From NCBI RefSeq assembly GCF_947489255.1, contig NZ_CANLCY010000003.1:496001-560000 (forward strand): a stretch of 64,000 nt of DNA. Direction: 5' to 3'. A program made the position numbers and the translations under genes. This document shows, piece by piece, positions 51,916 through 59,820 of this stretch (position 1 is the first letter of the stretch; each line of letters begins with the position of its first letter). Under the pieces are notes generated by a model. That model was not told where the DNA came from, did no database searches, and saw nothing but the letters and a program-made list of their open reading frames with translations. The DNA comes from an uncultured Microbacterium sp. (GTDB taxonomy: Bacteria > Actinomycetota > Actinomycetes > Actinomycetales > Microbacteriaceae).

Positions 51916-52080
51916 GAGGACCCACCGACGCCCGCTCGACCATCGACGATGGATGCCCGGTTGACACTGAGCGCACGTTGAACTCGACACCGATGCCGAA
52001 AATCACGGGAGGATACCGCAATCGGTTCGACACTGACGGTTCCTATGAATCGGGAATGTCCCGCGGCATCCCCTTCCGCT

Positions 52081-52101
52081 CCGTTACCTCACCGTTATAG
52101 A
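52081..52101 (+). promoter_or_regulatory. Direct repeat and -10 element of RNA copy A
   Basis: CCGTTA-N5-CCGTTA (52081-52086 and 52092-52097), an 11-bp direct repeat reminiscent of OmpR/PhoP-type boxes, runs into TATAGA (52096-52101), a -10 candidate. No -35 is visible, as at activator-dependent promoters. The same block precedes copy B. Confidence 0.55.
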
Positions 52102-52106
52102 GTGCT

Positions 52107-52205
52107 GGCACGGTAGTTGTTTTGCTGTGGCAGCTACCGACATGTGATTGCAGGACACTCTGGTGCAGGAAAGGGCCGGTCGGGAAGATTCCGACCGGCC
52201 CTTCT
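52107..52205 (+). ncRNA. Structured RNA element, copy A (leader or small RNA)
   Basis: Roughly 100 nt, no open frame, much less GC-rich than the neighbourhood. It is nearly identical to copy B at 52992-53094 from the promoter block through the terminator. Visible structure: a GCAC/GTGC closing pair, a hairpin CGGTAG...CTACCG with an inner GCTG-TGG-CAGC, a spacer with GATTGCAGGACACTC, and a terminator stem of 11-13 bp (AAGGGCCGGTCGG at 52171-52183, complement at 52191-52203). CCGAC at the end of the hairpin could pair with GTCGG in the terminator, giving an alternative fold. The histidine phosphatase GTG is 62 bases past the terminator. Both a cis-acting leader and a free small RNA are possible. 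Confidence 0.7.
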
Positions 52206-52264
52206 TCATGCCGCCGCGCCGGAACCCGCCGCCCGAACGATCGCCACGGCGGGAGGATGGACGC

Positions 52265-52882
52265 GTGAAGGACGACGAACTGACCGAACCCGACGGACGC
52301 ATCGTGCTGGTGCGACACGGCGAGACCACATGGAGTCGAACCGGGCGGCACACCGGCCTCACCGACATCCCGCTGACCGAGACCGGCGCCTACAAGGCCG
52401 AGTTGGCGGGCACCCTGCTCGCAACGCGGCGGTACGACCTGATCCTCTCGAGCCCCCTGCAGCGCGCTACCGAGACGGCAACACGGGCCGGGTACCCGGG
52501 CGTGCAGACGGACGATCGTCTGGTCGAGTGGGACTACGGCGCCTACGAGGGTCTGACCACCCCCGAGATCGTCGAGCAGCTCGGTCATCCGTGGACGATC
52601 TGGGACGGCACGCCCGCCGGCGCGACCCCGGGCGAGACCGTCGCCCAGGTCACCGCACGAGCGGAGTCACTCGTCTCGGAGCTGCGCCCGCGGGTGCGGG
52701 CCGGCGAGCAGGTCCTGCTGTTCTCGCACGGGCACTTCCTGCGCGCCCTGGCCGGCACGTGGCTGGGCCTCACCGCCGCGGGCGGCCGCTATTTCGTGCT
52801 CGGCACCTCGGCGGTGAGCGAGCTGGGCTTCGAGCACGGCTCCGAGGTCATCACGCAGTGGAACCACGTACGCGGGCGCTGA
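52265..52882 (+). CDS. Histidine phosphatase (phosphoglycerate mutase-like)
   Basis: 205 residues from GTG 52265, with GGAGGATGG just ahead. The phosphoglycerate-mutase fold has VLVRHGETTWSRTGRHTGLTD (His18), the second Arg/His set in LSSPLQRATETATRAG, Glu in EWDYGAYEGLT and the final His in LLFSHGHFLRALAGTW. The EWDYGxYEG pattern and small size match the broad-specificity acid phosphatase branch of the family. It is bracketed by two copies of a structured RNA element and starts 62 bases after the terminator of the first, so its expression may depend on read-through. Confidence 0.93.
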   Translation: MKDDELTEPDGRIVLVRHGETTWSRTGRHTGLTDIPLTETGAYKAELAGTLLATRRYDLILSSPLQRATETATRAGYPGVQTDDRLVEWDYGAYEGLTTPEIVEQLGHPWTIWDGTPAGATPGETVAQVTARAESLVSELRPRVRAGEQVLLFSHGHFLRALAGTWLGLTAAGGRYFVLGTSAVSELGFEHGSEVITQWNHVRGR

Positions 52883-52943
52883 CGCGCCCTGGAGAGGGCC
52901 GGCCGGAACCCGCAGGACCGCTCCACGAAATCGATCACGAAAA

Positions 52944-52984
52944 TATAACGGTGAGCCCTTCCCCTCCGTTACCTCACCGTTATA
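52944..52984. promoter_or_regulatory. 12-bp inverted repeat upstream of RNA copy B
   Basis: TATAACGGTGAG (52944-52955) is the exact complement of CTCACCGTTATA (52973-52984), which itself contains the CCGTTA half-site and -10 of copy B. The result is a third CCGTTA site in opposite orientation, absent at copy A. It may be a regulator site or a second divergent promoter. Confidence 0.6.
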
Positions 52985-52986
52985 GA
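52966..52986 (+). promoter_or_regulatory. Direct repeat and -10 element of RNA copy B
   Basis: The same CCGTTA-N5-CCGTTA repeat (52966-52971, 52977-52982) and TATAGA (52981-52986) as in copy A, at the same distance from the RNA. Confidence 0.55.
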
Positions 52987-52991
52987 GTGCA

Positions 52992-53094
52992 TGCACGGTA
53001 GTTGTTTTGCTGTGGCAGCTACCGACATGTGATTGCAGGACACTCTTGGTGCAGGGACAAGGGCCGGTCGGAAGCCTCTCCGACCGGCCCTTAC
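52992..53094 (+). ncRNA. Structured RNA element, copy B (leader or small RNA)
   Basis: The second copy of the element. From the promoter block to the terminator, only a few bases differ from copy A: TGG versus ATG near the start, one extra T after CACTC, and changes around GCAGGGACAA. The closing pair is one base pair longer (TGCAC/GTGCA). The terminator stem GGGCCGGTCGG (53061-53071, complement 53080-53090) is identical while its loop differs, so the stem is under constraint. The MarR ATG is 66 bases past the terminator, almost the same spacing as for the phosphatase at copy A. Confidence 0.7.
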
Positions 53095-53157
53095 TCTGTC
53101 CACAGCCGTCGCGTCGACGCCGCCTCCGCGGCATCCCGCTCCCTCTACGCTGAAGGA

Positions 53158-53589
53158 ATGACCGATCGCCGCCTCGCCGTGCAGGCCTGGGAGAGCCTTT
53201 TCCGCGCGCAGCACGAGGTGTTCGAAGACATCCGGTCGGACTTCGAGGGCGAACCGCTCACCCAGGCGGAGTACGACGTGCTCCTCACCGTCACGCGTGC
53301 CCCCCGTATGACCGCGCGGCTGCGCGACGTGACCGGCAACATGCTGATCAGCCAGCCGAGCGTCTCGCGTCTGGTCGAGCGGATGGTCGCGCGAGGGCTG
53401 CTGACCAAATGCGCCGATCCCGAAGACGGCCGAGGGTCGCTGGTCACCGCCACCGAAGAGGGCGCCGTGACGTTCCGTCGCCTCGCCGCCGCGCACGGAC
53501 GCTCGATCGCCGACCGCATGGCGCGTCTCACCGACGACGAGCTCGCGCACCTGCGCGCGCTCACCGCGAAGCTGCGCGGACCCGCCTGA
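53158..53589 (+). CDS. MarR-family transcriptional regulator
   Basis: 143 residues from ATG 53158 with GAAGGA directly ahead. The MarR winged helix is shown by EPLTQAEYDVLLTVTRAPRM, RLRDVTGNMLISQPSVSRLV, ERMVARGLLTKCADPEDGRG and the C-terminal dimer helix DELAHLRALTAKLRG. The DPEDGRG wing is the family signature. One Cys (TKCADPED) next to the wing could sense oxidation, which is speculation. It starts 66 bases after the terminator of RNA copy B. Target genes unknown. Confidence 0.92.
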   Translation: MTDRRLAVQAWESLFRAQHEVFEDIRSDFEGEPLTQAEYDVLLTVTRAPRMTARLRDVTGNMLISQPSVSRLVERMVARGLLTKCADPEDGRGSLVTATEEGAVTFRRLAAAHGRSIADRMARLTDDELAHLRALTAKLRGPA

Positions 53590-53629
53590 CCACGCATCGG
53601 CCGGACGCGGTGCGACCGCTCTGCGGTCG

Positions 53630-53740
53630 AGCCGTCACCGCCGGACCCGGAGACATCGACAAGCTCAGTCCTGTCCGAGAGCGCACGATGACGACCACGC
53701 TCGGCGGTCGAGCCGAGCCCGGAGGCTTCGACGAGCTCAG
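53630..53740. repeat. Degenerate TCGACAAGCTCAG-type repeats
   Basis: Two diverged members of the family seen at 45.7 and 59.9 kb: CATCGACAAGCTCAGTCCTG (53651-53670 region) and GGAGGCTTCGACGAGCTCAG (53721-53740), between the convergent MarR and serine dehydratase genes. Confidence 0.6.
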
Positions 53741-53741
53741 C

Positions 53742-53761
53742 CACCTGCCCTCGGGCAGGTG
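53742..53761 (-). terminator. sdaA terminator hairpin
   Basis: CACCTGCC and GGCAGGTG (8-bp perfect stem) with a CTCG loop, 13 bases past the sdaA stop on the minus strand. Confidence 0.7.
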
Positions 53762-53774
53762 ACGCCGAGAACGA

Positions 53775-55271
53775 TCAGCACTCGATGACGTTGACGGCCA
53801 GACCGCCCTCGCTCGTCTCCTTGTACTTCGTCGACATGTCGATGCCGGTCTGCCGCATGGTCTCGACCACGGCGTCCAGCGAGACGTAGTGACTGCCGTC
53901 GCCGCGCAGGGCCAGTCGCGCGGCGGTGACGGCGGTCGACGCGGCGATCGCGTTGCGCTCGATACACGGGATCTGCACGAGACCGCCGACCGGGTCGCAC
54001 GTGAGACCGAGGTGGTGCTCCATGGCGATCTCGGCGGCGTTCTCGATCTGACGGTTCGTGCCGCCCATGACCGCGGTGAGCCCGCCCGCCGCCATGGCGC
54101 ACGCGGAGCCGACCTCGGCCTGGCATCCACCCTCCGCCCCCGAGATCGAGGCGTTCGCCTTGAACAGCGAGCCCAGCGCCGCGGCCGTCAACAGGAACCG
54201 ACGGATGCCGCGCCGCCGATTGGCGTCGGCGACCTCTTCGTCGTCCCAGTGCGACACCTCGGAGCGGGTCACCGCATGCCCGTCGTAGCCGAGCAGCGCG
54301 CTGCCCACGAGCTCGCCGTGCGGAGTGACGGCGTTGCCGACCCCCAGGCCCGAATCCGCGAGGAAGCGCCACCAGTACATCGCCACCGCCGGAAGGATCC
54401 CCGCCGCCCCGTTGGTGGGGGCGGTCACCACGCGACCACCGGCGGCGTTCTCCTCGTTCACGGCGAGCGCGAACGCCCCGAGCCACTCCCCCGGGAGCTC
54501 GCGGTGCCCCTCCGCCTCGATGGCATCCAGCTGACCGCGGATGACGGCCGCCCGCCGCTTTACCTTGAGGATGCCGGGCAGCACGCCGTCGTTGTGCAGG
54601 CCCGCGGTGACGCAGGCGGCCATGGCGTCCCAGATGCGGTCGAGGCCCGCGGCGATCTCCTCGTCGGAGCGCAGCGCCTCTTCGTTCAGTCGAGCCGCCT
54701 CGGCGATCGTGATGCCGCGCTCGTCGCACAGCGCGATGAGGGTCGCGGCGTCTTCGAAGGCGAGCGGCATCGGCGCGGCCGCCACCGGCGCGGCCTCCCC
54801 CTCCCGGCGGATGAAGCCGCCGCCGATCGAGTAGAACGTCTCCTCGGCGACGACGCCGCCGTCGCGGTCGCGCGCGACGAGCGTCATGGCGTTGGGATGG
54901 CCGGGGAGCCGCGTGCGCGGCTCGAGCGCGATGTCGGTCTTGGCGAAGGGGATCTCGTGCGTGCCGGCGAGCGCCAGCGCGCGCCCCTCGGGCCAGTCCG
55001 ACCACGCGCGGCGGACGGCATCCGGATCGACCGTCTCGGGCTCGAGGCCCTGCAGACCCGCGACGACCGCGTCGGGGGTGCCGTGACCGATGCCGGTCGC
55101 GCCGAGGGAGCCGTAGAGGGCGCAGGAGACGGATGCCACCCGCTCCAGGGCACCGGTGCCCCGCAGTCGTGCGGCGAAGGAGAACGCGGCCCTCATGGGG
55201 CCGACGGTGTGGGAGCTCGAGGGTCCGATCCCGATGGAGAACAGCTCGAACGCGGAGGTGTAGGCGCTCAT
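53775..55271 (-). CDS. sdaA: L-serine ammonia-lyase (iron-sulfur type)
   Basis: 498 residues. Single-chain bacterial L-serine dehydratase, converting serine to pyruvate and ammonia with a 4Fe-4S cluster. The start [21 protein letters not shown] and the cluster ligands [21 protein letters not shown] and [18 protein letters not shown] are present, and the tail [10 protein letters not shown] ends with the conserved Cys that plugs the active site. It is about 40 residues longer than I recall for the family: between [12 protein letters not shown] and [15 protein letters not shown] there is an insert (about residues 308-355) containing [14 protein letters not shown]. Monocistronic, followed by a hairpin. 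Confidence 0.95.
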   Translation of the reverse strand: MSAYTSAFELFSIGIGPSSSHTVGPMRAAFSFAARLRGTGALERVASVSCALYGSLGATGIGHGTPDAVVAGLQGLEPETVDPDAVRRAWSDWPEGRALALAGTHEIPFAKTDIALEPRTRLPGHPNAMTLVARDRDGGVVAEETFYSIGGGFIRREGEAAPVAAAPMPLAFEDAATLIALCDERGITIAEAARLNEEALRSDEEIAAGLDRIWDAMAACVTAGLHNDGVLPGILKVKRRAAVIRGQLDAIEAEGHRELPGEWLGAFALAVNEENAAGGRVVTAPTNGAAGILPAVAMYWWRFLADSGLGVGNAVTPHGELVGSALLGYDGHAVTRSEVSHWDDEEVADANRRRGIRRFLLTAAALGSLFKANASISGAEGGCQAEVGSACAMAAGGLTAVMGGTNRQIENAAEIAMEHHLGLTCDPVGGLVQIPCIERNAIAASTAVTAARLALRGDGSHYVSLDAVVETMRQTGIDMSTKYKETSEGGLAVNVIEC

Positions 55272-55417
55272 CCCGCCAGCGTACGTCTCCGGCTCGACAC
55301 CTGCCGGTCATCGCTGCGCCACGCCCGGGATGCACGCGGTTCGGGCCCGATTAGACGTCTCCCGGGGTCCCGGCTATGCTGGACCACGGCCTGCGCGCCG
55401 TTTCGCGCGGAGGCCCT

Positions 55418-55490
55418 GCGCCCGTAGCTCAATGGATAGAGCATCTGACTACGGATCAGAAGGTTAGGGGTTCGAGTCCCTTCGGGCGCA
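55418..55490 (+). tRNA. tRNA-Arg(ACG)
   Basis: 73-base cloverleaf without encoded CCA. Acceptor GCGCCCG (55418-55424) pairs with CGGGCGC (55483-55489); D arm GCTC/GAGC; anticodon stem TCTGA/TCAGA with loop CTACGGA, anticodon ACG (55451-55453); T arm with TTCGAGT loop; discriminator A. The A34 needs conversion to inosine by TadA, encoded at 21227-21688. Confidence 0.97.
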
Positions 55491-55510
55491 CACTGTGTTG
55501 AGACAGTGAC

Positions 55511-55550
55511 AAGCCCCGGCTGAGAAGAAATTCTGAGCCGGGGCTTTTTC
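55511..55550 (+). terminator. Intrinsic terminator of the tRNA gene
   Basis: AAGCCCCGGCT (55511-55521) pairs with AGCCGGGGCTT (55536-55546), with an inner AGAA/TTCT pair, followed by TTTTTC. It is the only hairpin in the window with a classical T run. The 125 bases after it hold nothing recognisable. Confidence 0.9.
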
Positions 55551-55675
55551 CGTTCCGCGGCGCGGGTCGGCGGTGGGCACGCGCATCGGTGTGGGCGCCC
55601 GGCGAGAAGAGCTCGTCCCCCGGTTCTGCGCGCGCGATGGATGCCGGCGACTCCGACCGCAGACCCCGGCCAGGG

Positions 55676-55882
55676 TCAGGCGGTCTCTTCGCCCCGATGG
55701 GCGGCGTCGGTGGAGACGGAGTTCAGCTGCAGGATCGCGATCGCCTCGTGCAGCGACCCGAGCGGCGCTTCGATGTCGTCGTAGTGGTGCACGAAGCCGT
55801 TCGCGTCGCGCGCGCTCACCGAGACCAGGGCGTAGCCGGGTCGTGCCACCCGGGACGTACGTCCGAACCGCCGTTGCGCCAT
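55676..55882 (-). CDS. Hypothetical small protein (68 aa)
   Basis: 68 residues, MAQRRFGRTSRVARPGYALV at the N-terminus, then HHYDDIEAPLGSLHEAIAIL, ending STDAAHRGEETA. The middle part is likely a helix. No recognised domain. GAGGGGAT lies just ahead of the ATG. On the minus strand 53 bases after the next hypothetical gene; could be co-transcribed with it. Confidence 0.6.
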   Translation of the reverse strand: MAQRRFGRTSRVARPGYALVSVSARDANGFVHHYDDIEAPLGSLHEAIAILQLNSVSTDAAHRGEETA

Positions 55883-55935
55883 GGCATCCCCTCTGCTCGC
55901 CGCCGAGGCTACCGCTCCGGACGTGTCGACGAGGG

Positions 55936-56562
55936 TCAGCGCGCGGGCGACTTCTTCTTCTTGCCGGTCTTCTCCGCGGGAGGGTCGTCGACATCGTCGT
56001 CGTCGGTCTCAGCCCGCTCCTTCGCCCGGCGTTTCGCCTGCGAGGCGAGACGGGCGAGGTCGACCATACGCAAGGCATCCATGCGGGCCTTGCGCATCTG
56101 GGCGTATTCGGGATCGGCGTCGGCGGTCATGCCCTCGACGTCGAGACGCTGGCGGAGGTTGGCCTCGACGTCGCCCCAGGCGGCGATACGCGCGTCGGCG
56201 ACGAGGGTCTTCACACGGTCCGGGTCGTCGGCGAGGGCGCGCAGCTCCTTCGCGACGCCGCGCGACTGCTTCGCGCGACGGCGCAGGTTGCGGGTGTCGC
56301 GGTCGCGGTAGTCGTGCGTGCCCGAGGAGTCGGAGAAGCGCCCCCACGCGCGCTTTCGCTGGTGGGTCACCCGTTCGGCCGCCTGATCCTGCTCGTCGGC
56401 GAGGGAGCGCAGGGTGGAGCGGGCGAAGTCCGCGAATACGTCATTGTCGAACTGCCCGCCGCGGGCGATCGTGTCGACCAGGATGCGGTTGCGCACGGTC
56501 AGTCGCGCCGCGGCCGTCGCGATCGACAGCCCTTCGGCGATGGCCTCTTTCGTGCGCCCCAC
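55936..56562 (-). CDS. Hypothetical helical protein (208 aa)
   Basis: 208 residues, soluble and mainly helical. The N-terminus (MGRTKEAIAEGLSIATAAARL) contains RIARGGQFDN-like turns; the middle is rich in Arg, Lys and Asp (DYRDRDTRNLRRRAKQSRG); the C-terminus is an acidic-then-basic tail (ETDDDDVDDPPAEKTGKKKK). This suggests a nucleic-acid-binding or ribosome-associated protein, but I recognise no family. GGGAGG lies 4 bases ahead of the ATG. Confidence 0.7.
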   Translation of the reverse strand: MGRTKEAIAEGLSIATAAARLTVRNRILVDTIARGGQFDNDVFADFARSTLRSLADEQDQAAERVTHQRKRAWGRFSDSSGTHDYRDRDTRNLRRRAKQSRGVAKELRALADDPDRVKTLVADARIAAWGDVEANLRQRLDVEGMTADADPEYAQMRKARMDALRMVDLARLASQAKRRAKERAETDDDDVDDPPAEKTGKKKKSPAR

Positions 56563-56602
56563 GGGACCTCCCGCTCCAGGCTATCGCCCGGCGCGCTCGG
56601 CG

Positions 56603-57037
56603 CTACGCGTTCGAGAGTGTGGAGACGATGGCGGCGACGCGACGCGCGCGGGTGTCGGCTGCTTTCGCCGACTCCACCTTGACCACGTGGGCCTTGCGGG
56701 CACTCGGCGCGAGGGCGTCGAAAGCGGAGCGCGCGCCGGCCTCCGCGAGAGCCGCGGCGAGATCGTCGGGGACCTCGACCGTGCGAGGCGCCGCATCGAG
56801 GGTCAGCTCGACGGTGATGGCCTCTCCGCCGGACAGGCCCGTCGCCCGGCGCTTGTCGGCGGAGAACGGGATGAGGGAGCGCCCGCCCATCGCGCCGATC
56901 GTGCTCGAGAAGACGTACCCGTCGACGTCGACCACGACCGCGGCACGCTTTCCTCCGCCGAGGGCCTCGATCACCTCCGGGGGGACTTCGATGCCGGTGT
57001 TGTTGCCCATCTGCAGCAGTGTCGTCTCGAAGCGCAT
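56603..57037 (-). CDS. DUF1905/YdeI-like (OmdA) protein
   Basis: 144 residues. The N-terminal DUF1905 barrel (MRFETTLLQMGNNTGIEVPP to about residue 95, with SLIPFSADKRRATG) is followed by a short YdeI/OmdA helical part (VPDDLAAALAEAGARSAFDA, then KAHVVKVESAKAADTRARRV). The family was linked to bacteriocin protection in other bacteria, without a mechanism. A stand-alone DUF1905 protein is at 17821-18108. Divergent from DUF4383 across 267 bases in which I see no gene. Confidence 0.85.
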   Translation of the reverse strand: MRFETTLLQMGNNTGIEVPPEVIEALGGGKRAAVVVDVDGYVFSSTIGAMGGRSLIPFSADKRRATGLSGGEAITVELTLDAAPRTVEVPDDLAAALAEAGARSAFDALAPSARKAHVVKVESAKAADTRARRVAAIVSTLSNA

Positions 57038-57304
57038 GAGGGGAGTGTGGCAGAAACGCCACTAAGTGAACACCGTGGGAATTGCAATCCCCGTCGAGGG
57101 CTCGAGCGTCCGCCCTAAGGTCGTTGCTGTTGCGGAGGGCCTCGGAGAGTACTCGGGGGCCTTCTGTCGTATCCGGGCACGCCCGCTCGGGGGTTCTACA
57201 GGAATGCGCTCCCAGAAAGCAAAGGGCAATCCGATCCACGGTCCGCCTCCGAAGATGATGAGAAGCGGCCGGACGGTCGCTGCCAACAATCTGGGAGGTT
57301 CATC

Positions 57305-57715
57305 ATGAGCTCTTCGCCCAACCGCATCGTGGCCACCGTCTTCGGCGCTGTCTACCTTCTCGTCGGTCTGCTCGGCTTCGCCGTGACGGGCGGCGTCGGA
57401 TTCATCGCGACCGAGGGCGGGCTGCTGCTCGGCATCTTCGCGGTCAACCCGCTGCACAACATCGCGCACCTGCTGATCGGTGCGGCGCTGCTGGTCGCCG
57501 GTCTCGCCAACGCGCGTGCCGCCAAGGGCGTCAACACCACCGTCGGAGCGGTCTACCTCCTCCTCGGTATCGTCGGCTTCTTCCTCGTGGGCACCGCGGC
57601 CAACATCCTCGCGCTGAACACGGCCGACCACTTCCTGCACCTCGCCAGCGCGGTCGTGCTGCTGGGTGTCGGTCTCGGCACCGAGCGCAACGTCCCCCGC
57701 ACCGCGGCGGTCTGA
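57305..57715 (+). CDS. DUF4383 membrane protein
   Basis: 136 residues, four membrane segments. The DUF4383 pattern is VFGAVYLLVGLLGFAVTGG, then FAVNPLHNIAHLLIGAALL, a second VYLLLGIVGFFLVG and TADHFLHLASAVVLLGVG, i.e. two similar halves with conserved His. GGGAGG lies 7 bases ahead of the ATG. Function unknown; common in actinobacteria, often near general stress genes. It is followed after 2 bases by another membrane-protein gene. The 267-bp upstream gap contains no better gene; a frame of 80 codons at 57066-57308 looks accidental. Confidence 0.88.
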   Translation: MSSSPNRIVATVFGAVYLLVGLLGFAVTGGVGFIATEGGLLLGIFAVNPLHNIAHLLIGAALLVAGLANARAAKGVNTTVGAVYLLLGIVGFFLVGTAANILALNTADHFLHLASAVVLLGVGLGTERNVPRTAAV

Positions 57716-57717
57716 GC

Positions 57718-58242
57718 ATGAACGCCGCGACCTTCGTCCGGTCGTGGCCCTCCGTATCCGCGTGGGGGGCCGGACTCATCGTCGCCGCCCTCGGCGCGGG
57801 TGCGATCGTCCGTCCCGATTCCGGGGCCCTCGCAACGGGCCTCGGAATCGGGATGGTCATCCTGGGCCTCGCCTCCCTCGCCTGGGGAGCCGCGACCCTG
57901 TCGACCGGACGCCTCGTCGTCCCCCGACTCGCCCTCGCGGGCGCTCTGGCGGCACTCGCCCTCGCGACCACCCTGATGTTCGTCGCCTCGGCGCACACCA
58001 GCATCATCGGCGTCGCCGCGGCCGCGGTTCTTCTCGTGGTCGTCGGTGCGACCTCGGCGGTGCACCTGCGTCGCCGCGGCCGCACGGCATCCCGCCCCGC
58101 CCAGCCGATGAGCGTCACGGGACTGCTCCTCGCCGCCGCCGTGATCGCCGTGCTGGTCACCCCCGCCCTCGGGGCGACGCAGGATGCCGTCCTGCTCCGT
58201 GACGACGGCACCGTCCCGGTCGTCACGCACGAGGGCCACTGA
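57718..58242 (+). CDS. Four-helix membrane protein, unknown function
   Basis: 174 residues starting 2 bases after the DUF4383 stop. Four membrane segments with few polar residues between (VSAWGAGLIVAALGAGAIV, GLGIGMVILGLASLAW, LALAGALAALALATTLMFV and the pair after SIIGVAAAAVLLVV), then a basic loop HLRRRGRTASR and a last segment before the tail DGTVPVVTHEGH. The His-containing tail recalls copper-linked membrane proteins, but evidence is thin. Probably co-transcribed with DUF4383. Confidence 0.7.
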   Translation: MNAATFVRSWPSVSAWGAGLIVAALGAGAIVRPDSGALATGLGIGMVILGLASLAWGAATLSTGRLVVPRLALAGALAALALATTLMFVASAHTSIIGVAAAAVLLVVVGATSAVHLRRRGRTASRPAQPMSVTGLLLAAAVIAVLVTPALGATQDAVLLRDDGTVPVVTHEGH

Positions 58243-58318
58243 TCCTCGTCCGCCGAGAGGATCATCGACGTCGAACACTTTCCGAGCCCACCCGCTCAGA
58301 CGGTGGCACGCTGGATGA

Positions 58319-59251
58319 GTGACCGACGCGACCTTCCTCTCCGTCCCCGGTTGGATCGCGAGCCTGCGCGGCAAGATCCTCGTCGCCCTCGCGGGAGACC
58401 CGACCGGCATGGCGCCATACGTGCGGGCGATCGCCGACGGTGACGACACCGGCTACTTCCTCGAGAACGGCCCCGCGTGGACCGTCCATGCCGGAATGGG
58501 GACGCTGGTCGCCGGCATCCGGGCCCTCCTCCTGCAGGCGCTGCACCCGGGAGCACTCGCGGGGGTGCACGACTGGTCGCGTTACCGCGAGGACCCGATC
58601 GGTCGCCTGACCGGCACGGTGCGCTGGGTCATCACCCTCACCTACGGCTCGCGGACGCAAGCGGATGCCGAGACTCGGCGCGTCGGGAGGTTCCATCAGC
58701 GGGTGAAGGGCGAATACCGCGCCGGCGACGGCAGCGAGCGCGCCTACACGGCCGAAGCCGCCGACCTCGTGCGGTGGGTGCACCTGGCCTTCACCGACGC
58801 CTTCCTCGCGGGGCACGAGGTGTCGAAGAAGCCCATCCCCGGTGGGCCCGACGCCTACGTCGCAGACTGGGCGACGGCCGGCCGGCTGATGCGCGTGGTC
58901 GACCCTCCCCGCACCCGCGCGGCGCTGCGCGCCGAGATCGACGGTTTCTACGAGCGCGGGGAACTCCGCGGCGACGAGAGGGTCGCCGACGTCGTGCGGT
59001 TCCTGCGCAAGCCGCCGTTCCCCGGCCTGATGGGCCTGTCGTATCGCGTGCTGTTCGCCGCCGCTGTGGCCACGATCCCGCGCCGGTACCGCAAGATGCT
59101 CGGCGTGCGCCGGTGGCCGCTGCCGGTGCTCGCGCTGACGCGCGTCGTCCTGCGCGTCACGGAGCGCGCCTTGGGCTCCGGTCCGCGGGCCCAGGACATG
59201 GCCCGCCAGCGCCTCGCCCGGCTGGAGCGTGACGGCCGGGAGGCCGCGTGA
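58319..59251 (+). CDS. MpaB-family oxygenase (DUF2236)
   Basis: 310 residues, GTG start. The MpaB/latex-clearing-protein family is recognised by LLLQALHPGALAGVHDWSRY, GRLTGTVRWVITLTYGSR, RVGRFHQRVKGEY and VHLAFTDAFLAGHE; the conserved His and Arg in these segments bind b-type haem in characterised relatives. Enzymes of the family oxidise polyisoprene or mycophenolic-acid-like prenyl chains; substrate here unknown. Its stop overlaps the GTG of the DUF1992 gene. Confidence 0.9.
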   Translation: MTDATFLSVPGWIASLRGKILVALAGDPTGMAPYVRAIADGDDTGYFLENGPAWTVHAGMGTLVAGIRALLLQALHPGALAGVHDWSRYREDPIGRLTGTVRWVITLTYGSRTQADAETRRVGRFHQRVKGEYRAGDGSERAYTAEAADLVRWVHLAFTDAFLAGHEVSKKPIPGGPDAYVADWATAGRLMRVVDPPRTRAALRAEIDGFYERGELRGDERVADVVRFLRKPPFPGLMGLSYRVLFAAAVATIPRRYRKMLGVRRWPLPVLALTRVVLRVTERALGSGPRAQDMARQRLARLERDGREAA

Positions 59252-59805
59252 GCGACGACGCGCGCCAAGCCGCCGAGAGATACCGGCTCGACCGCGAACT
59301 GCGCGACGCCGGTCTCGCCCCCGAACCGGCGGAGCCGACGGGTCCCGCGCGCGGGTCGACGGCTGCTGAGCGCGCGGCGTTCGTCGAGACGTCGATCCAG
59401 CAGGCGATCCGCCGCGGCGAGTTCGACAACCTCCCCGGGGCGGGCAAGCCCCTCGATCTGACCACCTCGCACGACCCCGACTGGTGGATCCGCCGCAAGA
59501 TCGAGACCGAACAGCTGACGGGCCTGGGCCCTCCGGCGCTAACGCTGCGCGTCGAGCATAAAGAGATGGCAGACCGACTGGATGCCATCGCGCACGAAGC
59601 CGAGGTGCGCGAGGCGGTCGACGACTTCAACCGCCGCGTGATCGAGGCGCGTCGGCAGCTGCAGGGCGGGCCGCCGGTGGTGACTCCGACGGTGGACGTG
59701 GATGCCGAGGTGGCCGCGTGGATCGAGCGACGTCGCGCCCGTGAAGAGGCCGCCGCCGTGGCCGCTCCCCCGCCGCGGCGCCGGTGGTTCCGGCGCGGTC
59801 GCTGA
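59248..59805 (+). CDS. DUF1992 (DnaJ-associated) protein
   Basis: 185 residues from a GTG that overlaps the MpaB stop (GTGA). The DUF1992 core is ERAAFVETSIQQAIRRGEFDNLPGAGKPLDL, seen here in two pieces: FVETSIQQAIRRGEFDN and LPGAGKPLDL, then DPDWWIRRKIETEQL. The following helix ends in FNRRVIEARRQLQGGPP. The C-terminal tail is basic (RRRWFRRGR). Some relatives are fused to DnaJ domains. Role unknown. Coupling to MpaB is the notable context. Confidence 0.88.
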   Translation: MSDDARQAAERYRLDRELRDAGLAPEPAEPTGPARGSTAAERAAFVETSIQQAIRRGEFDNLPGAGKPLDLTTSHDPDWWIRRKIETEQLTGLGPPALTLRVEHKEMADRLDAIAHEAEVREAVDDFNRRVIEARRQLQGGPPVVTPTVDVDAEVAAWIERRRAREEAAAVAAPPPRRRWFRRGR

Positions 59806-59820
59806 GCCCCGTGACGCCGC

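Noticed and set aside
55418..55490. Integration site at the tRNA-Arg gene
   Set aside because: tRNA genes are common phage targets, but I find no integrase and no repeat of the tRNA 3' end within the window.
57066..57308. 80-codon frame between the YdeI-like gene and DUF4383
   Set aside because: No ribosome site, no family, unusual codon use, and its end overlaps the DUF4383 start with its strong ribosome site.
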